Below are positions 1-7,863 of a stretch of 64,000 bases of DNA, in pieces. The position numbers were made by a program, and so were the translations under genes. The notes below the pieces were generated by a model. It ran no database searches and had not been told where the DNA came from. It saw only the letters and a list, made by a program, of their open reading frames with translations. The stretch lies in assembly GCF_039888675.1 (NCBI RefSeq), contig NZ_JBDQQR010000001.1:558001-622000 (forward strand). The letters run 5' to 3'. How positions within the stretch are numbered: position 1 is the first letter of the stretch; each line of letters opens with the position of its first letter. Source of the DNA: Mesorhizobium sp. CAU 1732. Its GTDB lineage: Bacteria; Pseudomonadota; Alphaproteobacteria; Rhizobiales; Rhizobiaceae.

Positions 1-1
1 G

Positions 2-388
2 CCGCTGCGCGCCTGGGGCATCATCCTCGCGATCGTTCTCGTGCCGGTCGCGGCGGTGGCGAGCATTCCGCTGGTCAAGCCGCTCGTCGAACGCTCGTTC
101 GGCGTCATCGCCTCCGATCTGGAGGGGCTGGTCGCGCCCGATACCGGGAGCGGCGAGGTGACCACCTACGCATCGGCAGCCGACATGCCGCCGCCGGTGG
201 ACGTGCCCGAGATCAGCGACAGCGACAATGCGGCGCTCGCCAGCCAGTGCCATGCGGGCACCATGCAGGCCTGCGACGACCTCTATTACGCAACGCCCGC
301 CGGAAGCGCCGAAGAGGAATACGGCAACACCTGCGCCGGGCGATTCCCCGGCAACAATCTGGAATGTATCGATTATCTGAATCAGTGA
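2..388 (+). CDS. Partial membrane-anchored hypothetical protein (5' end outside window)
   Basis: The frame is open from base 2 to a TGA at 386-388, giving about 128 residues with the start cut off by the window edge. The first 25 residues form a hydrophobic segment (GIILAIVLVPVAAVASIPL), so the protein is probably anchored by one transmembrane helix with its tail outside. The tail carries a cysteine-spaced motif, CHAGTMQACDDLYY, followed by YGNTCAGR and a last Cys near the end. This C-x(3)-M-x-ACDDLY...YG-TCAGR pattern resembles the C-terminal module of small secreted proteins that I cannot name. A GTG at 41 lies inside the hydrophobic stretch and is unlikely to be the real start. Function unknown. 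Confidence 0.6.
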   Translation, partial: PLRAWGIILAIVLVPVAAVASIPLVKPLVERSFGVIASDLEGLVAPDTGSGEVTTYASAADMPPPVDVPEISDSDNAALASQCHAGTMQACDDLYYATPAGSAEEEYGNTCAGRFPGNNLECIDYLNQ

Positions 389-488
389 GGGGGGGCGGCG
401 TTCGCGCTGCTCTTCGTCCGGAAGGGAAGGCGATCCGCTCGGGAGGCGGAAGCGGCTTGGCGGTCGCCCCCGCGAAACGGCGCTCCTG

Positions 489-707
489 CTACTCCGCCGC
501 CTCTGGCACCGTGCCGGGTCGGCGGGACTCGCGCCAAGTGCCCGGCGCGAGCACATTGCTTGCGCCAAGGATCTCGATACCGAGCACGCGCCCCTGGTCG
601 TCCTTGTCGTAGATGAAGGGGCCGGCTTCCGCCGTTTCCGCAACCTTGCCCTTTGCAAGATAGATATAGGCGGCGTCTGCTTCCGGATCGTAGGTCATAT
701 CGATCAT
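489..707 (-). CDS. DUF2283 domain protein
   Basis: A 72-residue protein with the DUF2283 pattern: MTYDPEADAAYIYL near the start, then an acidic middle and GRVLGIEILGAS near the C terminus. Members of this family are short cytoplasmic proteins of unknown biochemical role. Its ATG overlaps the stop of the upstream DUF4258 gene by 4 bp (704-707), so the two are almost certainly co-translated. Elsewhere DUF2283 and DUF4258 genes often occur side by side, and the pair has the layout of a toxin-antitoxin module, with this protein as the likely partner. That role is inference from arrangement, not from residues seen. Confidence 0.75.
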   Translation of the reverse strand: MIDMTYDPEADAAYIYLAKGKVAETAEAGPFIYDKDDQGRVLGIEILGASNVLAPGTWRESRRPGTVPEAAE

Positions 708-1003
708 TTCGGACTCCTCGCCCTTCGGTCGAATGTCGCGGTTATAACACGGATCGCGTCTTCAGTCTCGACACAGACGACCCTCAGGAACCGATCGCCG
801 AAGGCACCGATTTGCGCGAAGCGGCGTTCAGCCGCGGGATAGCGGGGTTCGGTCTCGGTCCACAACGGATTTCGGATCGCCGATTCCACCCATGAAAGAC
901 GTATGTCCCGCTCGTTCATCTTGACCGATGCGTGCCGCGTGAGGACGATGGTTTTGATGATGCCTGTCCCCCGACACTCTTTCTCCGTCGCGCCGCCCCT
1001 CAT
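704..1003 (-). CDS. DUF4258 domain protein
   Basis: A 99-residue product whose recognisable domain begins around residue 17 (IVLTRHASVKMNERDI) and continues through an E-x-A-I-R-N-P segment to RVITATFDRRAR. This is the DUF4258 pattern: an N-terminal T-x-H-A followed by an R-x-I and a C-terminal beta strand. The fold is thought to be close to the small RelE/BrnT-like toxins, but I see no proven catalytic residues. The only ATG in frame upstream of the domain (1001-1003) lies inside a palindromic repeat, so the first 16 residues look repeat-derived and the native start is uncertain. It is coupled to the following DUF2283 gene by a 4-bp overlap. Confidence 0.65.
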   Translation of the reverse strand: MRGGATEKECRGTGIIKTIVLTRHASVKMNERDIRLSWVESAIRNPLWTETEPRYPAAERRFAQIGAFGDRFLRVVCVETEDAIRVITATFDRRARSPK

Positions 1004-1078
1004 CCGGCCCTTCGGGCCACCGGGGCGAGACGCTTGTCTCGCCCGTCCTTCGGACCCCCGCTGGCGGGGAGAAGGAAG
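996..1078. repeat. Intergenic palindromic repeat, family D
   Basis: Three adjacent short hairpins fill the gap between lepA and the DUF4258 gene: GGCCC-ttc-GGGCC type at about 1006-1018, CGAGAC-gctt-GTCTCG at 1024-1039, and CCCCGC-tgg-CGGGG at 1057-1070, flanked by CCCCTCATCCG and GGAGAAGG. This composition matches the rhizobial intergenic repeats that carry a 'ccctcatccg ... ctccccgc' core. It contains the ATG used by the DUF4258 gene and may also act as a weak transcriptional barrier after lepA. Confidence 0.6.
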
Positions 1079-1081
1079 ACG

Positions 1082-2890
1082 CTAGCCGTCGCCCATCTTG
1101 AGCGCTTCGATGAAGGCGGCCTGCGGGATTTCGACCTTGCCGAACTGCCGCATGCGCTTCTTGCCCTCTTTCTGCTTTTCGAGGAGCTTGCGCTTGCGGG
1201 TGACGTCGCCGCCATAGCACTTGGCGGTCACGTCCTTGCGCAGCGCGGAGATGGTCTCGCGGGCGATGACCTTGCCGCCGATCGCCGCCTGGATCGGGAT
1301 CTTGAACATGTGCTTGGGGATCAGATCCTTGAGCTTCTCGCACATGACGCGGCCGCGCTTTTCGGCCGCCGAGCGGTGGACCAGCATCGAGAGTGCGTCG
1401 ACCGCCTCGTCATTGACGAGGATCGACATCTTCACGAGGTCGCCCTCGCGGTAGTCGGTGAGCTGGTAGTCGAACGAGGCATAGCCCTGCGAGATCGACT
1501 TCAGCCGGTCGTAGAAGTCGAACACGACTTCGTTGAGCGGCAGATCGTAGGTGACCATCGCGCGCTTGCCGACATAGGACAGGTCGATCTGGATGCCGCG
1601 CCGCTCCTGGCAGAGCTTGAGGATCGCGCCGAGATAATCGTCGGGCGTCAGGATGGTCGCCTTGATCCACGGCTCCTCGATGGAGCTGATCTTGACCACG
1701 TCGGGCATGTCGGCGGGGTTGTGCAGCTCGATGGTCGAGCCGTCATTCATCGACAGGTGATAGACCACCGACGGCGCGGTCGCGATCAGGTCGAGGTCGA
1801 ACTCGCGCTCCAGCCGCTCCTGGATGATCTCCAGGTGCAAAAGGCCGAGGAAGCCGCAGCGGAAGCCGAAGCCGAGCGCGGCCGACGTTTCCATTTCAAA
1901 TGAGAACGATGCGTCGTTGAGGCGCAGCTTGCCCATCGCGGCGCGCAGGTCTTCAAAGTCCGCTGCGTCGACCGGGAACAGGCCGCAGAACACGACGGGC
2001 TGCGCCGGCTTGAAGCCGGGCAGCGCTGTGGCGGTCTGGCGCTTGTCTTCGGTGATCGTGTCGCCGACGCGGGTGTCGGCCACTTCCTTGATCGAGCCGT
2101 TCAAAAAGCCGATCTCGCCGGGGCCGAGTTCGTCCACCACGACCATCTTGGGCGTGATGACGCCGACGCGGTCGACCTGGTATTTCGAGCCGGTGCCCAT
2201 CATGCGGATCTGCTGGCCCTTCTTCAGCACGCCGTCGATGACGCGGACCAGAACGATGACGCCGAGATAGGCGTCGTACCAGCTATCGACCAGCATGGCT
2301 TTCAGCGGCGCGTCGCGGTCGCCCTCGCGCGGGGGCGGCAGGCGCGTGACGATGGCCTCCAGCACGTCGCCGATGCCGAGACCGGTCTTGGCCGAGATCA
2401 TCACGGCGTCGGAGGCGTCGAGGCCGATGACCTCCTCCACCTGCTCCTTGATGCGGTCGGGCTCGGCGGCCGGCAGGTCGATCTTGTTCAAGACGACGAC
2501 GATCTCGTGATTGGCGTCGATCGCCTGGTAGACATTGGCGAGCGTCTGCGCCTCGACGCCCTGTGAGGCATCGACGACCAGCAGCGAGCCCTCGCAGGCG
2601 CGCAGCGAACGCGAGACCTCGTAGGCGAAGTCGACATGGCCGGGCGTGTCGATGAGGTTGAGGACGTAATCCTCGCCGTCCTGCGCCTTGTATTCGAGCC
2701 GGACGGTGTTGGCCTTGATGGTGATGCCGCGCTCGCGCTCGATGTCCATCGAGTCAAGCACCTGCTCCTTCATCTCGCGCATTTCGAGCGATCCCGTCTG
2801 CTGGATCAGGCGGTCGGCGAGCGTAGACTTCCCGTGGTCGATATGCGCGACGATGGAGAAGTTGCGGATGTTCTTGAGCGGCGTTTTCAT
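1082..2890 (-). CDS. lepA: Elongation factor 4 (LepA), ribosomal back-translocase GTPase
   Basis: The 602-residue length is standard for LepA. The P-loop AHIDHGKST is at residues 15-23, switch II DTPGH at 81-85 and the guanine-specificity motif NKID at 135-138. EF-G-like domains II, III and V follow, and the LepA-specific C-terminal domain ends in the [15 protein letters not shown] and KCYGGDV region. LepA binds stalled ribosomes and promotes back-translocation or assists 30S biogenesis, in the cytoplasm and at the membrane. The ATG at 2890 is the conserved family start ([20 protein letters not shown]). It is transcribed alone; a 243-bp gap separates it from the divergent restriction-modification gene, and a palindromic repeat lies just downstream. 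Confidence 0.97.
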   Translation of the reverse strand: MKTPLKNIRNFSIVAHIDHGKSTLADRLIQQTGSLEMREMKEQVLDSMDIERERGITIKANTVRLEYKAQDGEDYVLNLIDTPGHVDFAYEVSRSLRACEGSLLVVDASQGVEAQTLANVYQAIDANHEIVVVLNKIDLPAAEPDRIKEQVEEVIGLDASDAVMISAKTGLGIGDVLEAIVTRLPPPREGDRDAPLKAMLVDSWYDAYLGVIVLVRVIDGVLKKGQQIRMMGTGSKYQVDRVGVITPKMVVVDELGPGEIGFLNGSIKEVADTRVGDTITEDKRQTATALPGFKPAQPVVFCGLFPVDAADFEDLRAAMGKLRLNDASFSFEMETSAALGFGFRCGFLGLLHLEIIQERLEREFDLDLIATAPSVVYHLSMNDGSTIELHNPADMPDVVKISSIEEPWIKATILTPDDYLGAILKLCQERRGIQIDLSYVGKRAMVTYDLPLNEVVFDFYDRLKSISQGYASFDYQLTDYREGDLVKMSILVNDEAVDALSMLVHRSAAEKRGRVMCEKLKDLIPKHMFKIPIQAAIGGKVIARETISALRKDVTAKCYGGDVTRKRKLLEKQKEGKKRMRQFGKVEIPQAAFIEALKMGDG

Positions 2891-3133
2891 CGTCGCGCCT
2901 TAGCAGGCGGCGCAGGCGTAAACAAGCGCGGCATGGGGAAGCGCCAAGAGATGGCGGGCCTGCCGAAGGCGCCGCATTGGCGGGCCGCAATTGCGGGTTG
3001 CAAGCGCACCATATGCAACCTAAGGTAAATTCAACCAAACGATACAACCGGGCGTGACGCGCCCGCAGGCAGGCTTGCGGGGACAAGTCGCCTGCGGAAG
3101 CCGTGGCGTGTTCCGCCCGCCGGGGAGGGGCGG

Positions 3134-6100
3134 ATGGATTGCGAGGGCTTCATTGCCCGCTGGACCGCGCGCGAGGGCGGCGCGGAGCGGGCGAATTACC
3201 AGATGTTCTTGAGCGAATTGTGCGACGTGATCGGCGTGCGGCGGCCGGAGCCGGCAGGCGCCGAACGCGTGGCCAACGATTACGTTTTCGAGCGCGCGGT
3301 GAGACGACGGGAAAGCGACGAGATCGCCTCGTCCAGGCGCATCGATCTCTACAGACGCGGCTGTTTCATCCTCGAGGCGAAGCAGTCGCGGCTGCCGGGC
3401 GGGCGCAACGCCCTGCCAGGGCAGCTCTCGATGCTGCCCGACGAGCCGGAAACGCTGGGCAGGCGCTCGATCGCGCGCGGCTGGGACGTGATGATGCAGA
3501 ACGCACGGCGTCAGGCGGAAGAGTATGTCTTCCTGCTCGACGCGGATCATCCCGCGCCACCGTTCATCATCACCTGCGATGTCGGTCATGCCTTCGAAAT
3601 CTTCGCTGATTTCACCGGTACCGGCCGCGCCTATGGGCAGTTTCCAGACCGCAAGGGTTTCCGTATCTATCTGGAGGATTTGCGCAAGCCGGAGACGCGC
3701 GCGCTTCTGGCCCGTATCTGGACCGATCCGGCAAGCCTCGACCCGGCGAAGGAATCGGCACGCGTGACGCGCGAGATCGCGAGGCGGCTTGCGGAAGTGA
3801 GCCGGTCGCTGGAGGAGAACTACGACGCGGAAGACGTGGCGCTGTTCCTGATGCGCTGCATCTTCTGCATGTTTGCAGAAGATGTGGACCTCCTGCCAAA
3901 GGGCGAGTTCACGCGGCTTCTGGAAGATTGCGTTTCTTCGCCGGCGACGCTGGTGCCGCTTCTGGAAGAGCTTTGGAGGAAGATGGACAGCGCGGAGCGC
4001 AGCGACCGCTTCTTTTCCTACTTCCGTTCCCAACTGCGCCACTTCAACGGCAATCTCTATCGCGATGCGCGGGCGCTGCCCTTGCGCCGGGAGGAGATCG
4101 GCGAGTTGGTGGCTGCCGCCCGGCACAAATGGATCGATGTCGATCCGGCGATCTTCGGCACGCTTTTGGAGCAGGCGCTGAATCCGGTCGAGCGACGCAA
4201 GCTGGGCGCGCATTACACGCCGCGCGCCTATGTGCAGCGGCTCGTCGAGGTGACGGTGATGGAGCCTCTGCGCGCCGACTGGCAGAGGGCGCTGAAGCAG
4301 GCCGAGGACGCTAAAGATCGCGGCGACGAGCGCGGGGCGGTCGAGATCATTCGCGGCTTCCATCGGGCGCTCTGCGCGACGCGCGTGCTCGATCCGGCCT
4401 GCGGCACCGGCAACTTTCTCTATGTCAGTCTCGAACTGATGAAGAAGCTGGAAGGCGAGGTGCTGGAAACGCTGGCGCGGCTTGGTGTGACCGAGACGCT
4501 CGGACTTGAAGGCGAGACGGTCGATCCGCATCAGTTTCTCGGGATGGAACTGAATCCGCGCGCGGCCGCGATTGCCGAACTCGTCGTCTGGATCGGTTAT
4601 CTGCAACAGCACTATCGCACGCGCGATGGCCACCCGACCGAGCCGATCCTGAAAGCGTTCAGGAACATCAATTTCGGGAGGCGCGAGGGCTATGACGCGG
4701 TGCTGACATGGGATGGATGGCCGCTGACGACGATCGTCGAGCAGGATGGCGCGCGCAAGGAGACCTATCCCAATGCGCGCCGACCTGATTGGCCGGAAGC
4801 GGAGTTCATCGTGGGAAATCCGCCTTTCATGGGCGGCAAGGACCTGCGCTCGCGTCTCGGCGGCGGCTACACGGAAGCGCTTTGGGCTGCGCACAAGCAC
4901 ATGAACGAGAGCGCGGATCTCGTCATGTACTGGTGGGACCGCGCGGCAGAGCTGTTGACCCGCAAGGGCACGCGCCTGAGGCGCTTCGGTCTGGTGACGA
5001 CGAATTCGATCAGCCAGGTTTTTCAGCGCCGGGTGATGGAGCGGCACCTGAATGCGAAGAACCCGATCAGCCTGATCTATGCCATTGCAGATCATCCTTG
5101 GACGAAGGTGACGAAGGACAGCGCGGCCGTGCGGATCGCGATGACGGTGGCCGTGGCGGGCAAGCGCGAGGGCGTGTTGCTGGAGACGACGCGGGAGGAA
5201 GAACTGGGCAGCGACGAGCCGAGGATCGAGTATGTAGACCGAACCGGCATCATCAATTCCGATCTTTCGATTGGTGTTGATCTGACACGGGCGTCAAAGC
5301 TGCTTTCGAATACTTCTGTCGCACACGACGGGGTCAAACTACATGGTTCTGGATTTATTCTGACACAGTCGGAAGCCGCCTTACTCGGCTTAGGTGACAT
5401 TCCGGAGCTCGATAGATATGTGCGTCACTATCGCAACGGCCGGGATTTGACGTCCAAGTCACGTAATTTGATGGTCATAGACTTGTTTGGCTTGACCTCG
5501 GCTGAAGCAAGGGCCCAATTTCCTCGGGTCTATCAACATGTACTTGAAACGGTAAAGCCAGTTCGCGATGGAAATCCGCGCGAATCATATCGTTCGAACT
5601 GGTGGATATTTGGCGAACCTCGGCGAGAACTTCGGCCCGCACTCGGAGAACTCAGTCGTTTTATTGCAACGGTCGACACCGCTCGGCACCGAATTTTCCA
5701 GTTTGTTCCATCGTCATTCGTCCTTGACGATAAATCAGTCATCGTCGCTGATGCGGATGCATTGACACTAGCGATTACAAGTTCTCGTATCCATACGACA
5801 TGGGCGATCCATGCTGGTGGCTGGCTTGGGCAAGGGAACGACGCCGTATATACAAAATCCCGCTGCTTCGACCCCTTCCCATTTCCCGACCCATCCGAAA
5901 ACCTTCGCCAACAACTCCGCGCCGCCGGCGAGGAACTCGACGCGTTGCGCAAGAAGGTGCTCGCCGAGCATCCCGATCTGACGCTGACCGGGCTCTACAA
6001 CGTGCTTGAAAAGCTCAGGGCGGTCGCCCCCTCCACCGCTTCGCGGTCTCCCTCCCCCATAGATGGGGGAGGATCAACGCTCACCGACAAGGACGAGGAC

Positions 6101-6595
6101 GTGAAGGCGCGCGGACTGGTGCTGATCCTCAGGGAATTGCACGAGACGATCGACCGTCTCACGGCGCAGGCTTATGGCTGGCCGGTGGAGCTGCCGGACG
6201 ATCAGATTCTGGAACGGCTGGTCGCGCTCAATGCCGAGCGTGCGCGGGAGGAGGCGTCGGGTCATGTCCGGTGGCTGCGGCCGGACTATCAGGTGCCGCG
6301 TTTCGCCAGGAGCGCGAAGGTCAGGACGGGAGAGCTCGACCTGCCGGAGACCGTGATCTCGATCGATCGCGGCAAGCCGGTCTTCCCGAAGGACCGCCAC
6401 GAGCAGCCGCTTGCGGTGGAGGCGATGCTGGCGGCGAGCGGCCGGGCACTCGACGCGGCTTCCATCGCGCGCGCGTTCAAGGGCGGCGGCAGGAAGATCG
6501 AGCCGCGCGTTGCGCAGGTTCTCCTGACGCTCGCGCGATACGGGCATATTTCGGCGCTGCCGGACGGCCGTTTCGCCGCGCGCCGGGCAGCGTGA
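3134..6595 (+). CDS. MmeI-like type IIL restriction-modification enzyme (fused endonuclease, DNA methyltransferase, specificity domain)
   Basis: One 1153-residue polypeptide with the MmeI layout. The N-terminal PD-(D/E)XK nuclease is seen as D71 in RRIDLYRRG followed by E81-A-K83; in MmeI the matching residues are D70, E80 and K82. A helical spacer follows. The SAM-dependent adenine methyltransferase has motif I DPACGTGNF at 420-428 and the catalytic NPPF at 562-565. A target-recognition domain spans about residues 700-910, then a C-terminal helical region with YNVLEKLRA and AYGWP motifs. In this family one protein modifies one strand of its site and cuts about 20 bases away. The stretch coding the recognition domain (about 5230-5870) is clearly lower in GC than the rest. 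A partial intergenic repeat is inserted in frame at 6024-6075. Both catalytic centres look intact. RBS-like GAGGGG precedes the ATG. Confidence 0.88.
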   Translation: MDCEGFIARWTAREGGAERANYQMFLSELCDVIGVRRPEPAGAERVANDYVFERAVRRRESDEIASSRRIDLYRRGCFILEAKQSRLPGGRNALPGQLSMLPDEPETLGRRSIARGWDVMMQNARRQAEEYVFLLDADHPAPPFIITCDVGHAFEIFADFTGTGRAYGQFPDRKGFRIYLEDLRKPETRALLARIWTDPASLDPAKESARVTREIARRLAEVSRSLEENYDAEDVALFLMRCIFCMFAEDVDLLPKGEFTRLLEDCVSSPATLVPLLEELWRKMDSAERSDRFFSYFRSQLRHFNGNLYRDARALPLRREEIGELVAAARHKWIDVDPAIFGTLLEQALNPVERRKLGAHYTPRAYVQRLVEVTVMEPLRADWQRALKQAEDAKDRGDERGAVEIIRGFHRALCATRVLDPACGTGNFLYVSLELMKKLEGEVLETLARLGVTETLGLEGETVDPHQFLGMELNPRAAAIAELVVWIGYLQQHYRTRDGHPTEPILKAFRNINFGRREGYDAVLTWDGWPLTTIVEQDGARKETYPNARRPDWPEAEFIVGNPPFMGGKDLRSRLGGGYTEALWAAHKHMNESADLVMYWWDRAAELLTRKGTRLRRFGLVTTNSISQVFQRRVMERHLNAKNPISLIYAIADHPWTKVTKDSAAVRIAMTVAVAGKREGVLLETTREEELGSDEPRIEYVDRTGIINSDLSIGVDLTRASKLLSNTSVAHDGVKLHGSGFILTQSEAALLGLGDIPELDRYVRHYRNGRDLTSKSRNLMVIDLFGLTSAEARAQFPRVYQHVLETVKPVRDGNPRESYRSNWWIFGEPRRELRPALGELSRFIATVDTARHRIFQFVPSSFVLDDKSVIVADADALTLAITSSRIHTTWAIHAGGWLGQGNDAVYTKSRCFDPFPFPDPSENLRQQLRAAGEELDALRKKVLAEHPDLTLTGLYNVLEKLRAVAPSTASRSPSPIDGGGSTLTDKDEDVKARGLVLILRELHETIDRLTAQAYGWPVELPDDQILERLVALNAERAREEASGHVRWLRPDYQVPRFARSAKVRTGELDLPETVISIDRGKPVFPKDRHEQPLAVEAMLAASGRALDAASIARAFKGGGRKIEPRVAQVLLTLARYGHISALPDGRFAARRAA
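6024..6075. repeat. Family A palindromic repeat fragment, in frame inside the MmeI-like gene
   Basis: This stretch starts CGCCCCCTCCACCG, continues with GCGGTCTCCCTCCCCC and ends GGGGGAGGATC. It is the left half of the intergenic family A repeat found at 6631-6760, 14242-14373 and elsewhere. Here it is translated as roughly APSTASRSPSPIDGGGS, between the conserved YNVLEKLRA motif and the TDKDEDV segment. Those two segments are nearly contiguous in MmeI-like proteins as I remember them. Confidence 0.75.
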
Positions 6596-6630
6596 GGGTT
6601 GGCCTGGAGCATTTCAGGGTTTCGCCGAAC

Positions 6631-6760
6631 ACCCCCTCCACCGCCTTCGGCGGTCCCCCTCCCCCGCTTCGCAGGGGAGGATCCAGCGTCGCGGACGGCC
6701 GCAACCTGGATCCTCCCCCATTTTCATGGGGGAGGGGAACCACGAAGTGGTGGAGGGGGT
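6631..6760. repeat. Intergenic palindromic repeat, family A
   Basis: Outer arms ACCCCCTCCACC and GGTGGAGGGGGT enclose two inner hairpins: GCC-ttc-GGC with CCCCCTCCCCC on the left, and CCACGAAGTGG with GGGGGAGGGG on the right. The centre holds GGATCC-like GAGGATCCAGC and CTGGATCCTC. It sits between the convergent RM gene and ABC transporter operon. Its hairpins could stop transcription from both sides, but no T-run follows, so a terminator role is unproven. Confidence 0.85.
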
Positions 6761-6797
6761 GTCCATGCACAGCGGTCCCACCTCGTTCGGAGCCGCT

Positions 6798-7862
6798 CTA
6801 AACCGCGTGGATCGCCGCGCGGGAGGGGGAGACGAAGACGTTTGTGCCGGGTTCGAAGAGGCCTGCTTCGCCGGGATTGGGGCTGTCGACCAGCCAGGAG
6901 CCGACGCCGTCGACCTCGACCAGATATTCGGCGATGTTGCCGAGGAACATGGCGCGGCGGACGGTGGCGGGGAAGTCGCCTGCGTCGGCGGCGATCTTTA
7001 TCGCTTCGGGCCTTATGACCACGGTCACCGCGTCGCCGGCGGACTGGGCGTTGCCAGAGGCGAGGTCGAAGCTTTTGCCGGCGATCTCGATGGCGTTGCC
7101 GGCCGTCTTTTTGCCCGAGACGAAATTCGCCTTGCCGATGAAGTCGGCGACGAAGCGGCTGGCCGGGCGCGCATAGACCTCGCGCGGCGTGCCGACCTGC
7201 TCGACGATGCCGCCATTCATGACGACGATGCGGTCGGAGATGCTCATCGCCTCGATCTGGTCGTGGGTGACGTAGAGCGCGGTGATGCCGAGGCGCTGCT
7301 GGAGCTCGCGGATCTCGACGCGCATCTGGTCGCGCAATTTGGCGTCGAGATTGGACAGCGGCTCGTCGAAGAGCAGCACGCGCGGCTCCATCACGATGGC
7401 GCGGGCAAGCGCGACGCGCTGCTGCTGGCCGCCGGAAAGCTGGTTGGGCGAGCGCTGCGCCAGCGTGCCGAGGCCCGTCATCTCGAGAATGTGCTGCGCG
7501 CGGGCTTCGAGTTCCGGGCGCGACAGACGCTTCAGGCGCAGGCCGAAGACGACGTTTTCGTAGACCGAGAGATGCGGGAAGATGGCGTAGGACTGGAACA
7601 CCATCGCCGCGTCGCGATGGTTGGGCGCGACATCGTTCATGCGGCGATCGCCGAAGACGATGTCGCCGGAGGTCGGCTCCTCGAAGCCGGCGATCATGCG
7701 GAGCAGCGTGGTCTTGCCGCAGCCGGACGGGCCGAGCAGCGTGACGAGCTCGCCGGGCTTCACCTCCAGATTGACGTCGCGCACCGCGTGCACCGGCTGG
7801 TCGGGCGCGTCGAGGCTGGCGAACTGCTTGTTGAGCTGGCGAATGAGAACTGCGTCGGCCAT
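6798..7862 (-). CDS. ABC transporter ATP-binding protein (Fbp/Pot-type importer)
   Basis: This 354-residue nucleotide-binding subunit has Walker A GPSGCGKTT near residue 44, the Q-loop region MVFQSYAIFPHL, signature LSGGQQQR, Walker B VLLFDEPLSNLDAK and the switch His in YVTHDQIEA. About 110 residues after the ATPase core form a TOBE-like C-terminal domain, as in the FbpC/PotA/UgpC group. It powers uptake through the permease encoded directly upstream; its ATG lies 1 bp after that gene's stop, so expression is coupled. It is the last gene of the operon. The substrate is set by the binding protein and cannot be read from this subunit. Confidence 0.92.
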   Translation of the reverse strand: MADAVLIRQLNKQFASLDAPDQPVHAVRDVNLEVKPGELVTLLGPSGCGKTTLLRMIAGFEEPTSGDIVFGDRRMNDVAPNHRDAAMVFQSYAIFPHLSVYENVVFGLRLKRLSRPELEARAQHILEMTGLGTLAQRSPNQLSGGQQQRVALARAIVMEPRVLLFDEPLSNLDAKLRDQMRVEIRELQQRLGITALYVTHDQIEAMSISDRIVVMNGGIVEQVGTPREVYARPASRFVADFIGKANFVSGKKTAGNAIEIAGKSFDLASGNAQSAGDAVTVVIRPEAIKIAADAGDFPATVRRAMFLGNIAEYLVEVDGVGSWLVDSPNPGEAGLFEPGTNVFVSPSRAAIHAV

Positions 7863-7863
7863 G

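Noticed and set aside
932..1903. Long open frame on the plus strand opposite lepA (323 codons)
   Set aside because: It is a GC-rich antisense shadow of the clearly conserved lepA gene, with arginine/aspartate-rich low-quality sequence.
3134..6595. BREX PglX or DISARM methyltransferase
   Set aside because: The N-terminal D-x(9)-E-A-K nuclease motif and overall order match MmeI, and no BREX or DISARM partner genes are present.
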